Numbered from the stretch's first letter, positions 42,007 through 51,860 are shown. The stretch: 64,000 nucleotides of DNA from Variovorax sp. 679 (GCF_003952185.1 NZ_RXFS01000002.1:62001-126000); one strand, 5' to 3'. Notes: generated from the sequence alone by a model not told the origin. Translations and numbers: made by a program.

Positions 42007-43513
42007 GCTTGCGGCCGAGGCGCCGCCAGCCGATCACCACGCCGGTCAGGCTCAGCATCGCACCACCCAGACTCAATGCGACCAGCACCACATCCCACAG
42101 GGGGCGGCGCTCCAGCAGCGGCAGCCAGTCCCAGCTGTGCAGCATGGCGAACAGCCAGCGGCTCGCGCGACGATGGCTGTCGATGCGGCCCAGCACGGTG
42201 CCCGTCAGCGGATCGACGTGCACCCAGCTCGCGGGCGCGTCGGTGAACACGACGCGCCAGACGGGCAGCGGCTTGTCGGTGCCGCCGGTCATGGTGTGCG
42301 CCTCGCGCGCGTAGTAGTGGACGTCGTAGGTGCGCAGCACGTCGATGCGCGCGACCGCGTCGGGCAGCAGGCGGGCGACCGCGCCTTTCAGCGCCTCGGG
42401 GTCCAGCGCGTACGGCTGCGCGGTGAGTGCATCGCGCACGATGGGCCGGCCCGAGGCTGTACTGGCCAGCACCAGCGTCTGCCCGGCACGCCGCGCCCAA
42501 CTCAGTTCGCGCACGCCGCCGCCCGTCGAGGCCAGCAAGACAACTGGCGAGGCGTCCTGCGCGCCAATGGTCAACGCCCCTCCGTTCATCGCATCGACCC
42601 GCAGGGCCGCTGCCTTGCCATCGAACACGCGCCACGGGTTCATCGACATCAGCCCGCTGAAGATCCATGTCAACGTGACGAGCGCGAACAGCAATCCGCT
42701 GATGTGATGCCAGCGCATCGCGAAGCCCTGGTACGGCGAATGTGACCCGCTGCGGTAGACGCGCCTGAAGCGCCAGCGCATCAGACCCACCACCGTGCCC
42801 GTCAGCGCGACGGCGATGCAGATGATCGAGAGCCAGTTGACGATGTCGGCCCAGTAGGCATCCAGCGCGCCTCCACGCAGCGGATACAGCCAGTGGATCC
42901 ACGCCCCGGCGTAGTTCCAGAGGCGCTCCGCGCGCGGCGCGTCGCGCACCACCTCGCCGGTCCTGCCCGACACGTAGAGCCGCGTGGCCTGCGCATCGGC
43001 AAGCTCGACCACATGCAGCGGGCGATGGGCATCGAGCCCGCGCGAATGCGTGAAGGCGTCTTCATCGATGGCGCCGCGATAGTCCACCGCCACGCCGGCA
43101 CCCGCATAAGCCCGTGCGCTCGCGAGCACCCGCTGGCGATCGACCTCGCGCAGCACGCCGCCGGTCCGCGCATCGACCACGATGGTGCCGCTGCCGGGCG
43201 GAGGCTTGCGCCCGCCGATTGCGGCCTCGCGCACCGGCACCGCGAGATACACCGCCTGCCCGCCACTCGCCGCTGCAAGCCGCAGCGACTGCAGCGGCCC
43301 TGCAATGCCCGCCGCCTCCAGCGCCTGCGCCGGCCCCAGGAGCTGCTGCGACGCACCGAGCGGCGGCAGGTGCCGCAAACGCTCTGCCTCCGTGAGCTTG
43401 GGGTAGCCCACGTACATCATCACCACCCCGGAAACGAACCACATCGCGAAGAAGGCGCAGGCGACAACGCCCAGCCAGCGATGGACAAGGAACAGCCAGC
43501 GCTTGAGATGCAT
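41939..43513 (-). CDS. PepSY-domain membrane protein (iron-uptake associated)
   Basis: A 524-residue inner-membrane protein of the PepSY_TM type (PiuB/FsrB-like). Helices occur at the N-terminus (HRWLGVVACAFFAMWFVSGVVM), in the middle (IVNWLSIICIAVALTGTVVG, ISGLLFALVTLTWIFSG) and near the end (DVVLVALSLGGAMLSLTGV), with PepSY-like segments in the two periplasmic loops. Relatives help reduce or take up siderophore iron. It follows the TonB-dependent receptor gene after 17 nt in the same direction, and overlaps the convergent dadA gene by 68 bp. Confidence 0.85.
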   Translation of the reverse strand: MHLKRWLFLVHRWLGVVACAFFAMWFVSGVVMMYVGYPKLTEAERLRHLPPLGASQQLLGPAQALEAAGIAGPLQSLRLAAASGGQAVYLAVPVREAAIGGRKPPPGSGTIVVDARTGGVLREVDRQRVLASARAYAGAGVAVDYRGAIDEDAFTHSRGLDAHRPLHVVELADAQATRLYVSGRTGEVVRDAPRAERLWNYAGAWIHWLYPLRGGALDAYWADIVNWLSIICIAVALTGTVVGLMRWRFRRVYRSGSHSPYQGFAMRWHHISGLLFALVTLTWIFSGLMSMNPWRVFDGKAAALRVDAMNGGALTIGAQDASPVVLLASTGGGVRELSWARRAGQTLVLASTASGRPIVRDALTAQPYALDPEALKGAVARLLPDAVARIDVLRTYDVHYYAREAHTMTGGTDKPLPVWRVVFTDAPASWVHVDPLTGTVLGRIDSHRRASRWLFAMLHSWDWLPLLERRPLWDVVLVALSLGGAMLSLTGVVIGWRRLGRKLRLPKPQDPAPARSEAPSRRPA

Positions 43514-43530
43514 GGCGCTCTCCCCTTCCG

Positions 43531-45750
43531 CTAGAAGCTCACGCGCAGCGCGACATCCGCCGTGCGCGGCGCACCGAGGTACGCGAAGGTGGTTCCCAGG
43601 TTCGCCGCATAGACCTTGTTCGTCACGTTGCGGATGCGCCCCACCACGGTGACGGAGCGGCTCAGCTTCCAGCTCAGCCCCAGGTCGAGCAGCGTGTAGG
43701 CCGGCCAGCTCGTCGTGTTGGCCGCATCGGCATAGACCTTGCCGACGTGCCGCAGCCCCGCGCTCGCCTGCAGCTGCGGCGTGATCGCATACGACGCCCA
43801 GAGGTTGGCCACCACGGCCGGCGTGTTGGTCGGCGTGCGGCCCGCGAGCGAAACACCGCCCTGCGTGAAGCGCTCGTAGCGCGCATCGACGTAGGTGACG
43901 TTGCCCTGCAGCGACCACCGCGGCGTCGGCTGCAGCCCGAGCGCCAGTTCCACGCCCTTGGACGACTGCTCGCCGACGAGCACCGTGAGCGCGCTGTTGT
44001 TCGGGTCCTGCGACGCGATGTTGCTGCGGCGGATGCTGTAGGCCGCGAGCGTGGCCGTGCCCTTGCCCTGCCAGAAATCGAACTTGCCGCCGACCTCCGC
44101 CTGCCGGCCCGTGGTGAGCTCGCTGTTGTTGCGCACGTCGGCGAACGAGGCCGTGGAAAGCACGCCCGAGGGCGGATCGGCGGCGGTGGCGTACTGCGCG
44201 TAAAGGCTGGCGCCGGGCGAGACGTCCCACACGAGGCCGATGCGTCCGGTAGTGGGCTTGTAGCCGCGCTGGAAACTGGCCGGATTGGCCGCGTCCACCG
44301 TGCGGCGGTTGACCACGTCGAGGTCGATGCGCTCATGGCGCAGCGCCGTCACGAGATGAAGCGATGGCTGTAGCGCGGTGCGGTTCTCCAGATAGAGCGC
44401 GGTGGTCGTGACCTTGTTGCTCCGGTCAGGGCGGAAGCCGGGCACCATGCCCCGCACGTCGAAGAAGCGCTCGGTGGCGAAGACGTAGGGGTTCACCGTG
44501 CTCACCACCCCGGGCAGGCTGTTGGGAAAGCGCGTCTGCCGGTTCACGCTGAAGTCCAGCCCGAAGGCCCAGTCGCTGCGCAGGCCGCCGAGCCGGCCCT
44601 TGTAGATACCCTCGACACGGTTGCCGACCAGGTCCTGGTCGTGCCGCTGCAGCAGCGCGCCGGAGCGGATCACCGCCGTGTTGGCGGCGTTGTAGCGATA
44701 GCTCTCGACGTTGCGGTAGTCGCGCAGGGCGTCGTAGGCATAGAAGGTGTTCCTGAACTGCAGCGCGTCGCTGGCCTGCCATTCGGTCACCGAGCGCAGC
44801 CACTGCACGCGCTGGGCATAGATGCCGTCGGCGCTGTTGTAGTTCTTGAAGCGGATGCCGCGGTCGATGCGCATCGTGCCGGCCACGGGGTTCAGAGCTG
44901 GCGTTCCCCAGTAGGGCCGATCGACCTGCTCGTCCTGGTACTCGTAGGCCAGCGTGTGCTTCACGCCGCCGCCGAAGTCGGAGACCAGCGAGGCCGCCAT
45001 CTGCGTGGCCTTGTTGCGCGTGCCGTCGGTCCAGCCGTCGGCCTCGCGGCGGTTCACGTCGATGCGGGCGTAGTGGCTGCCGGCGCCGCCGTCTCCGGCG
45101 ATGCGCCGGTTGAGCCCGAAAGAAGCCTCCCGGAGGTTCTGCGTACCCAAACGCAGTTGCGCCTCGGTGAAGTCGCCGCGCTCGGCGATCTTGGTGATGT
45201 AGTTGATCGAGCCGCCCAGCGCCCCGGAGCCGAACAGAAAGCTCGACGGGCCGCCGATGGCCTCGACGCGGTCGTAGATCCAGCTGTCCACCGGACGGGC
45301 CGCAATCGAATACTGAACGTTGATGCCGTTGAACAGCTGGGCGATGGAGTTGCTGCCGAAACCGCGGTAGCTCGCGCCGATGTTGCCCGGCGCGTCGTGC
45401 GCGGTCACGCCCGGAATCGCGCGCAGGATTTCCTGCGTGTTCTGCGCGCCGCGCGCATCGATGACGGCGCGGCTCACCACCGTCACCGAGGCGGGCGTCT
45501 CGCGCGGCGTGAGGCCGAGGCGGCTCGCGGTGTCGGAGGGCGTGTCGAGGTCGAGACGGCCGTTGGGCGCGACCGCCTCCCCGGTCACCTCGACCTGCGG
45601 CAAGGCATGCGTGGCGGATTGCTGGGCCCACGCCTGTGCGCCGGCAGTGCCGAACAAGGCCAGAAGCCCGAGTGTGGAAGTGGATGGAACGAGACCGGGC
45701 AAGGCACCGCGCAAGACGGCGCCGCCCCGGGACATGGAACGACGTGACAT
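43531..45750 (-). CDS. TonB-dependent siderophore receptor
   Basis: A 739-residue outer-membrane protein. After a long signal region (cut near AWAQQ) come a TonB-box/plug domain (LPQVEVTGEA, TPRETPASVTVVSRAVI, EILRAIPGVTAHDAPG, GGPSSFLFGSGALGG) and a 22-strand type beta-barrel ending in the typical aromatic C-terminus VALRVSF. The plug matches ferrichrome/ferric-siderophore receptors. Start ATG 45750 has an AGAGAG site; 45735 is an alternative. With the PepSY protein and the DUF2946 protein it forms a metal-uptake group, probably Fur-controlled, though I could not identify a Fur box with confidence. Confidence 0.93.
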   Translation of the reverse strand: MSRRSMSRGGAVLRGALPGLVPSTSTLGLLALFGTAGAQAWAQQSATHALPQVEVTGEAVAPNGRLDLDTPSDTASRLGLTPRETPASVTVVSRAVIDARGAQNTQEILRAIPGVTAHDAPGNIGASYRGFGSNSIAQLFNGINVQYSIAARPVDSWIYDRVEAIGGPSSFLFGSGALGGSINYITKIAERGDFTEAQLRLGTQNLREASFGLNRRIAGDGGAGSHYARIDVNRREADGWTDGTRNKATQMAASLVSDFGGGVKHTLAYEYQDEQVDRPYWGTPALNPVAGTMRIDRGIRFKNYNSADGIYAQRVQWLRSVTEWQASDALQFRNTFYAYDALRDYRNVESYRYNAANTAVIRSGALLQRHDQDLVGNRVEGIYKGRLGGLRSDWAFGLDFSVNRQTRFPNSLPGVVSTVNPYVFATERFFDVRGMVPGFRPDRSNKVTTTALYLENRTALQPSLHLVTALRHERIDLDVVNRRTVDAANPASFQRGYKPTTGRIGLVWDVSPGASLYAQYATAADPPSGVLSTASFADVRNNSELTTGRQAEVGGKFDFWQGKGTATLAAYSIRRSNIASQDPNNSALTVLVGEQSSKGVELALGLQPTPRWSLQGNVTYVDARYERFTQGGVSLAGRTPTNTPAVVANLWASYAITPQLQASAGLRHVGKVYADAANTTSWPAYTLLDLGLSWKLSRSVTVVGRIRNVTNKVYAANLGTTFAYLGAPRTADVALRVSF

Positions 45751-45867
45751 GGAATCTCTCTTTGCGGCGGCGCGCCCGAACGGCGACACCAGCCGCACAA
45801 CGACCGGAAGCTCACCGCGCCGCCGGTCCTGGCCGGACGGCGACGGGTGAAGGAAGAAGCTACGGTG

Positions 45868-46224
45868 TCAGGAGAGAGCCGGCGGCCCGCGCGCTGGAAG
45901 CGGCGAAGCCGTGGCCGCCGCGATGCGGGCGGCCGGAATGGACTGCAGTGCGCGGCCAAGCGGCTGAGGCGACGGCAGCGTCGCTTGTGCAGCCAGGGGA
46001 GTCGGCGCGGAGACCATGCACAGCGGGCAGTCCATTGCAGTGGTGCCCAGTTCGACCGGACCATCCTCGCCTTGCACGATCGCCTTGACGGCGCCGGCGC
46101 TGGAGCACACCAGCTCGATGGCCTGCGGATGCACGATCGGCGAGGCGCCGGCAATCAGCAGCGACGCCATGAACCACGCGAGCACCAGACGGTACAGCGA
46201 GTGAGAGCGTCGGAGGGCGTGCAT
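45868..46224 (-). CDS. DUF2946-like small envelope protein
   Basis: A 118-residue protein with an N-terminal hydrophobic segment (VLAWFMASLLIAGASP) acting as signal or anchor, and the CPLC motif typical of DUF2946 proteins, which are often next to TonB-dependent copper or iron receptors. The two Cys could bind copper or iron (inference). The rest is Ala/Pro rich. It is 117 bp upstream of the receptor gene in the same direction. Confidence 0.75.
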   Translation of the reverse strand: MHALRRSHSLYRLVLAWFMASLLIAGASPIVHPQAIELVCSSAGAVKAIVQGEDGPVELGTTAMDCPLCMVSAPTPLAAQATLPSPQPLGRALQSIPAARIAAATASPLPARGPPALS

Positions 46225-46233
46225 GGCGCCGGA

Positions 46234-47139
46234 TTATGGCCCGGCCTGCTCGATCGCCTCGCGCATGCAGCGCGTGATGCCGCGCACCGCCACCGAGTCG
46301 GGCCGCGCCGCGAAACGCAGCGCGCGGATCGGCACCGGGATGTGCGGCTCCAGCCTCAGCACGTCGACCTTCTCGCGGTCGGCCGAGCGCGCCGTGCAGC
46401 CGTCGACCAGTGCCACGCCGATGCCATGGTGCGCCATGGCCAGCGCCGCGTGGTAGGTCTGCACCGTGACCACCGCCTGCTGGAAGCCCACGCCCGCCTG
46501 CCGGCAGGCCTGGCTCAGGCTGGTGCCCACGGGGTCGCGGCTGTCCAGGCCGATCACCGGGCGGTCGATGAGGTCATGCAGCGCCGCCGAGCCGTTGCGC
46601 ACCAGCGCGCGCGGCAGCATGCCCTTGGGCGCGATGCACACCATTCGGCTGTCGGCCAGCGTCTCCTGCGTGAGCGAAGGGTGCACCGCGGGGCTGAAGG
46701 CGAAGCCCACGTCGGCCTCCTGCAGCAGCAGCGCCGACATGATCTGCGGCGAGTGCAGCGACTCCACGGTGATCGCGTAGCCCGGATGCTTTTCGCGGAA
46801 GGCCTTGAGCGCGCGCGGCAGGATGTCGTAGCTCAGCGCCAGCACGCTGAGGATGCGCAACTCGCCCGTGTCGCCGGCCGTGCGCAGGTTGGAGGCCAGC
46901 CGCTGCACCTCGTCGAGCTGCGCGAAGAGCCGCTCGATGTGCGGATACAGCGTGAGCGCCTCGGTGGTCGGCGTGAGCCGCCCCTTGGCGCGCTGGAACA
47001 GTGGAAAGCCAAGCTGCAGCTCGGCATGCTGCAGCGTGCGGCTCACCGCCGGCTGCGTGATGTTGATGAGCCGCGCCGCCGCGCTCACGCTGCCCGTGAG
47101 CATGATCGCGTTGAAAACCTCGATGTGGCGCAGGCGCAT
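46234..47139 (-). CDS. LysR-family transcriptional regulator
   Basis: A 301-residue regulator. The N-terminal winged HTH (HIEVFNAIMLTGSVSAAARL, NITQPAVSRTLQHAE) is followed by a two-lobed LysR substrate domain (about 90-295). Its start MRLRHIEVF and the helix sequence resemble the regulators of amino acid or opine catabolism genes. It lies 20 nt after the second M20 peptidase gene in the same direction, so the peptidase is a possible target or cotranscript. Confidence 0.9.
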   Translation of the reverse strand: MRLRHIEVFNAIMLTGSVSAAARLINITQPAVSRTLQHAELQLGFPLFQRAKGRLTPTTEALTLYPHIERLFAQLDEVQRLASNLRTAGDTGELRILSVLALSYDILPRALKAFREKHPGYAITVESLHSPQIMSALLLQEADVGFAFSPAVHPSLTQETLADSRMVCIAPKGMLPRALVRNGSAALHDLIDRPVIGLDSRDPVGTSLSQACRQAGVGFQQAVVTVQTYHAALAMAHHGIGVALVDGCTARSADREKVDVLRLEPHIPVPIRALRFAARPDSVAVRGITRCMREAIEQAGP

Positions 47140-47159
47140 CGCGAGCGGCGGCGGGTGTG

Positions 47160-48452
47160 TCAGTTGCCGGAGGAAGCCTTGCCGCGGGCCAGGTCCATGA
47201 CCATGCGCGTGCCGAGGTACAGGCGCGGCTCGATCGAATTGACCAGCACGTATTCGGCGTCGGCCGAGTGCGCGCCGAAGCCCTGCAGGCCGAAGCGTTC
47301 GACGACCGGCGCCTTGGTCTTGAGCGCGGCGAAGGCCGCGTCGGTGCCGCCACCGGCAGCCTTGTCGTCGGCACCCAGCGGCAGGCCGAGTTCGTCCTTG
47401 TAGATCTGCTGCGCATGGCGAGCCATGGCGATCGAGGCGTCGCTCGACTCCAGCGGCGGACGGCGGCGCTCGAACTTCAGCTCGACCTTTGCCTCGGGAA
47501 TGAGCTGCTTCTTCACGCGCTCGTTCACCTGCTGCTCGATGCGGTCGTAGTCGCTGACCTTCAGCACGCGCACGTCGGCTGCGGCCGTGGCGCTGGCCGG
47601 GATCACGTTGCGGTTGGTGCCCGACTTCGAGATGGTCCAGTTCATCTTCAGGCCCGTGGCCGGATCGGACAGGTCACGCATCTGCAGGATCTGGTGCGAC
47701 AGCTCGTACAGCGCGTTCACGCCCAGCTCGGGCGCCGAGCCCGCGTGCGAGGCCTTGCCGGTGACGTTCAGCGTGACCGAGGCGATGCCCGCCGTGGCGA
47801 GCGAGAGCTTGTCGTCCTTCACCGAGGCGCCTTCGAAGGACAGCACCGCGTCGTGCTCGCTGCCCATGCGCGTGATGAGCGCGCGTGCGCCGGGCGAGCT
47901 GATTTCCTCGTCGCCGTTGATGAGCACGGTGAGCGTGCCGTATTCCTTGAACTTCATCGCCTGCAGCATCGACACGATGTGCGTGATGACGGCCACGCCC
48001 TGCTTGTCGTCGGCGATGCCCAGGCCGTAGGCCTTGTCGCCCTCGATGCGGAACGGCTGCTTGTTGAGCATGCCCACGGTGTAGACCGTGTCCATGTGCG
48101 CGATCAGCAGGATCTTCTTCTTGCCCGTGCCCTTGAAGGTGGCGCGCACCACGCGACCGATCTTCTCGGGCGTGTCTTCCATGCGGTAGGCCTCGGCGCT
48201 CGGGTCGATCAGCTCGACCTGCCCGCCCAGCGCCTTGAACTTCGCCGCGATCAGGTCGGAGATCTTCTCCAGGCCTTCGAGGTCGCGGCTGCCGGACTCG
48301 ATGGAGACCAGCTCCTTCAGCGTGTCGAGCAGCGCGGGCTTTTCCTTGGCGGCGAGCGCGGCGATGCTGGCGTCGGGCGCCGCGAAGGCGGTGCCCAGGC
48401 AGGCCGCACAGGCGGCGGCGATCAGGAGTTTGCGGTGCGGGAATCGGATCAT
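47160..48452 (-). CDS. Secreted M20-family metallopeptidase (second copy)
   Basis: A 430-residue protein with a signal peptide (LLIAAACAACLGTAFA). Zinc and catalytic motifs match the 13815-15083 gene in order: AHMDTVY, GIADDKQG, NGDEEISS, GKASHAGSAPELGVNAL and GFGAHSADAEY. The two are clear paralogues, but differ in loops and in the C-terminal part. Like it, this is probably a periplasmic glutamate carboxypeptidase or dipeptidase. The LysR gene follows immediately. Confidence 0.92.
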   Translation of the reverse strand: MIRFPHRKLLIAAACAACLGTAFAAPDASIAALAAKEKPALLDTLKELVSIESGSRDLEGLEKISDLIAAKFKALGGQVELIDPSAEAYRMEDTPEKIGRVVRATFKGTGKKKILLIAHMDTVYTVGMLNKQPFRIEGDKAYGLGIADDKQGVAVITHIVSMLQAMKFKEYGTLTVLINGDEEISSPGARALITRMGSEHDAVLSFEGASVKDDKLSLATAGIASVTLNVTGKASHAGSAPELGVNALYELSHQILQMRDLSDPATGLKMNWTISKSGTNRNVIPASATAAADVRVLKVSDYDRIEQQVNERVKKQLIPEAKVELKFERRRPPLESSDASIAMARHAQQIYKDELGLPLGADDKAAGGGTDAAFAALKTKAPVVERFGLQGFGAHSADAEYVLVNSIEPRLYLGTRMVMDLARGKASSGN

Positions 48453-48513
48453 TTCTGTTTGCTTCTTCTCGGTTGGTTGTCTCGTCTTGTTCTCTGCTTC
48501 TTCAGTGAAACGG

Positions 48514-51333
48514 TCAGTGCGCCTTGTCCCAGTTGGGGCCGACGCCGATCTCGGCCAGCAGCGGCACCTTCAGCGAGGCGACGCCGGCCATGAGACGAGG
48601 GATTTCGGTGCGCACCCATTCGATCTCGGCCTCGGGCACTTCGAACACCAGTTCGTCGTGCACCTGCATGATCATCCGGGTGCCTCGCTTCTCCTCGTCA
48701 AGCACGTTCTGTACCTTGACCATGCTGAGCTTGATCAGGTCGGCCGCCGTGCCCTGCATCGGCGCATTGATGGCCGCGCGCTCGGCGCCGCCGCGGCGCG
48801 GGCCGTTGGGCGAATTGATCTCGGGCAGGTACAGGCGCCGGCCGAACACGGTTTCGACATAGCCCTGCTCCTTGGCGAGCGCCTTCGTCTCGTCCATGTA
48901 GGCCTTCACGCCCGGATAGCGCGCGAAGTAGCGCTCGATGTACGAGGCCGCGGCCTTGTTCTCGATGCCCAGGTTCTTCGCGAGGCCGAAGCTGCTCATG
49001 CCGTAGATCAGGCCGAAGTTGATGACCTTGGCGTAGCGGCGCTGTTCGCTCGACACCTGGTCGGGCGTGGAGCCGAACACCTCGGCCGCCGTCGCGCGGT
49101 GCACGTCGATGCCCTCGGTGAAGGCGCGCAGCAGCGACTCGTCACCGCTGATGTGGGCCATGATGCGCAACTCGATCTGCGAGTAGTCGGCGCTGGCGAT
49201 CACGCTGCCCGCCGGCGCCACGAAGGCCTCGCGCACGCGGCGGCCTTCGGGCGTGCGGATCGGGATGTTCTGCAGGTTCGGGTCGTTGCTGCTCAGCCGG
49301 CCCGTGACGGCCACGGCCTGCGCGTAGTGCGTGTGCACGCGTCCGGTGCGCGGGTTGGCCAGCTGGCCGAGCTTGTCGGTGTAGGTGCCCTTGAGCTTCG
49401 AGAGGCTGCGGTGCTCGAGGATCTTGGCGGGCAGCGGATAGTCTTCCGCCAGCTTCTCGAGCACCTCTTCGTCGGTGCTGGGCGCTCCGCTCGGCGTCTT
49501 CTTGACCACGGGCAGGCCCAGCTTGGTGAAGAAGATCTCGCCGATCTGCTTGGGCGAGCCGAGGTTGAAGGGCTGGCCGGCAATGTCGTAGGCCTCTTGC
49601 TCCAGTTCCATGATGCGCTTGCCGAGCTCGTGGCTCTGCGTGGCCAGCGTGGGAGCGTCGATCAGCACGCCGTTGCGCTCGACGCGGTAGAGCGCCTCGC
49701 TCGAATCCATCTCGAGCTGGTAGATGAAGCTCAGCTTCTCGTCGGCCTGCAGACGTGGCCACAGCGTGTTGTGCACGTCCAGCGTCTGGTCGCTGTCCTC
49801 GCACGAATACTCCGCAGCCTTCGCAATGTCGACCTGGCTGAACGAGATCTGGTGCGCGCCCTTGCCGCACAGGTCTTCGTACGAGATGCCGCTGCGCCCC
49901 AGGTGGCGCTCGGCCAGGCTCGACAGGCCGTGCGGCTTGTGCACCTCGAGCACGTAGCTCTGCAGCATGGTGTCGTGCGCGTAGCCCTGCACCTCGATGC
50001 CGTGGTTGGCGAACACATGGCGGTCGTACTTGATGTGCTGGCCGAGCTTCTTCTTCGCACCGTTCTCCAGCCAGGGCTTGAGCTTTGCCAGCACCTCGTC
50101 GATGGGCAGCTGCTCGGGCGCATCGGGGTAGTTGTGCGTGAGCGGAATGTAGGCCGCCTCGCCGGGCGTGACGCTGAAGCTGATGCCGACGATCTGCGCG
50201 ACCATCTCGTCGAGCGAGGTGGTTTCGGTGTCGATGGCGGTGAGCTCGGCCGCCTCGAGCTTCGCGAGCCAGGCGTCGAACTGCTCCCAGCTCATGATCG
50301 TGTCGTACTTGAGATTGCTCGCGGGCTCGGCGGCTTCCAGCGCCTGCATGTCGGCAGGCTCGTCGAACAGGCCGCCCTGGTCGGTGCCGGCCTTGGGAGA
50401 GGAAGCCTTCTTCCTGGCGTGCTCCTCGATCAGCTCGGGCGGAACTTCCTGTGCTTCGAGCGTCTTGACCAGGCTCTTGAAGCCGAACTTCTCGTAGAAG
50501 GGCTTCAGCTCGGCCGTCTGCGGCGCGCCCACGGGCAGGCCCTCGAGCGACGGCAGGCCGGTGACGTGGCCGTCGAGGTCGCAATCGGTGCGGATGGTGA
50601 CGAGGCGCTTGCTCAGCGGCAACTGGTCGAGGGCCTGGCGCAGGTTCTCGCCCGCAGCGCCCTTCACTTCGGCGGCGCGTTCGATCAGCGCGTCGAGCGA
50701 GCCGTATTCGAGCAGCCACTTGGCAGCAGTCTTCGGGCCGACCTTCGGCACGCCGGGAACGTTGTCGACCGTGTCGCCCACCAGCGTCTGGTAGTCGATC
50801 ATCAGGCTGGGCGGCACGCCGAACTCGGCGGTGACGCCGGCCACGTCGCGGCGCTTGCCGTTCATGGTGTCGATGATGGTGATGTGCTCGTCGACCAGCT
50901 GGCTCAGGTCCTTGTCGCCGCTGGAGACGATCACCTCGACGCCCTGGGCGGAGGCGACCCTGGCGAGCGTGCCGATGACGTCGTCGGCTTCCACGTCGGG
51001 CACGCTGAGCACGGGCCAGCCGAGCAGCTTCACCACTTCGTGGATGGGGTCGATCTGGCTGCGCAGGTCGTCGGGCATCGGCGAGCGGTTGGCCTTGTAC
51101 TCGGGGTACCAGTCGTCGCGGAAGGTCTTGCCGGGCGCATCGAAGATGCAGGCCGCGTAGTCCGCGCGCACCTCGCGGCGCAGCGCGGTCATCATGTTGA
51201 TCATTCCCCGGATGGCACCGGTCGCCGGGCTCTTGGGGTCGCCGGGCACGGCCCTCAGGTCGGGCATCGCGTGGAAGGCGCGGTAGAGGTAGCTCGATCC
51301 GTCGACGAGCAGCAGCGTTTTCTTGTCGGTCAT
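48514..51333 (-). CDS. polA: DNA polymerase I
   Basis: A 939-residue three-domain enzyme. The N-terminal 5'-3' exonuclease has LLLVDGSSYLYRAFHAMP and the DVEADDVIGTLA acidic cluster. The 3'-5' exonuclease is intact, with the DTETT motif (IDTETTSLD). The polymerase shows IASADYSQIELRIMAH, RRYAKVINFGLIYGMS and the C-terminal QVHDELVFE. It fills gaps and removes RNA primers in repair and replication. Start ATG 51333 (MTDKKTLLLVDG) is chosen over the longer open frame. A small exported-protein gene and thrB diverge upstream. Confidence 0.98.
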   Translation of the reverse strand: MTDKKTLLLVDGSSYLYRAFHAMPDLRAVPGDPKSPATGAIRGMINMMTALRREVRADYAACIFDAPGKTFRDDWYPEYKANRSPMPDDLRSQIDPIHEVVKLLGWPVLSVPDVEADDVIGTLARVASAQGVEVIVSSGDKDLSQLVDEHITIIDTMNGKRRDVAGVTAEFGVPPSLMIDYQTLVGDTVDNVPGVPKVGPKTAAKWLLEYGSLDALIERAAEVKGAAGENLRQALDQLPLSKRLVTIRTDCDLDGHVTGLPSLEGLPVGAPQTAELKPFYEKFGFKSLVKTLEAQEVPPELIEEHARKKASSPKAGTDQGGLFDEPADMQALEAAEPASNLKYDTIMSWEQFDAWLAKLEAAELTAIDTETTSLDEMVAQIVGISFSVTPGEAAYIPLTHNYPDAPEQLPIDEVLAKLKPWLENGAKKKLGQHIKYDRHVFANHGIEVQGYAHDTMLQSYVLEVHKPHGLSSLAERHLGRSGISYEDLCGKGAHQISFSQVDIAKAAEYSCEDSDQTLDVHNTLWPRLQADEKLSFIYQLEMDSSEALYRVERNGVLIDAPTLATQSHELGKRIMELEQEAYDIAGQPFNLGSPKQIGEIFFTKLGLPVVKKTPSGAPSTDEEVLEKLAEDYPLPAKILEHRSLSKLKGTYTDKLGQLANPRTGRVHTHYAQAVAVTGRLSSNDPNLQNIPIRTPEGRRVREAFVAPAGSVIASADYSQIELRIMAHISGDESLLRAFTEGIDVHRATAAEVFGSTPDQVSSEQRRYAKVINFGLIYGMSSFGLAKNLGIENKAAASYIERYFARYPGVKAYMDETKALAKEQGYVETVFGRRLYLPEINSPNGPRRGGAERAAINAPMQGTAADLIKLSMVKVQNVLDEEKRGTRMIMQVHDELVFEVPEAEIEWVRTEIPRLMAGVASLKVPLLAEIGVGPNWDKAH

Positions 51334-51418
51334 CGGGCCATTTTGCCGTGCCCGGGACGGCGCCCGGAACCACGATGCCATGAGGTGCAAACCGACGTCC
51401 CGGAACCGGGTGCGCGCC

Positions 51419-51430
51419 TACAATGCATGC
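51419..51430 (+). promoter_or_regulatory. Possible -10 box giving a leaderless transcript
   Basis: TACAAT at 51419-51424 is only 6 bases from the ATG at 51431, so transcription would start at about the start codon. No Shine-Dalgarno sequence precedes that ATG and no clear -35 box was found. Confidence 0.4.
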
Positions 51431-51805
51431 ATGCCTAGCTCCACACTCCTGGTCGCCCGCCGCATCCTGCTGGCGCTGGCCTTCGCAACCCCCTTTGCCG
51501 CCGTGCAGGCGCAGCAGGCGGCCACGCCCGCTCCGGCGGCGGCTCCGGCCGATGCGCTACAGAATCAGGAGCAGGCCAAGGCCGAAGGCCGACGCAACCA
51601 GAAGGTCGAGAACATCCATACCGAAGACAGCGGCGCCTCGGTCGACGAAGTCCGCTATGGCGGCCGTACCCAGAGCATCAACGTCAAGCCCAAGTCGAAC
51701 ATGCCGGGCTACGAAGTGCTGCCGGCCGACTCGTACACGGGCCGCCAGGGTTCGTCGGAAACGGGCGCCAACGGCCCCCGCGTCTGGAACGTGATGAAGT
51801 TCTGA
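51431..51805 (+). CDS. Small exported protein, DUF2782-like
   Basis: A 124-residue protein with a signal peptide (SSTLLVARRILLALAFATPF, cut near VQAQQ), an Ala/Pro linker, then EVRYGGRTQSINVKPKSNMPG, which resembles the core of DUF2782 proteins (EEYR.NG....V.P..G). In Pseudomonas a DUF2782 gene lies between polA and thrB, the same order as here, which supports the match. Function is unknown. Stop at 51805 is 55 nt before thrB. Confidence 0.75.
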   Translation: MPSSTLLVARRILLALAFATPFAAVQAQQAATPAPAAAPADALQNQEQAKAEGRRNQKVENIHTEDSGASVDEVRYGGRTQSINVKPKSNMPGYEVLPADSYTGRQGSSETGANGPRVWNVMKF

Positions 51806-51860
51806 CCGTGCGCCTTTCTGTCCCAGTTATTGCAGCGGCAACGCGGCGCTGAGTACCCCC

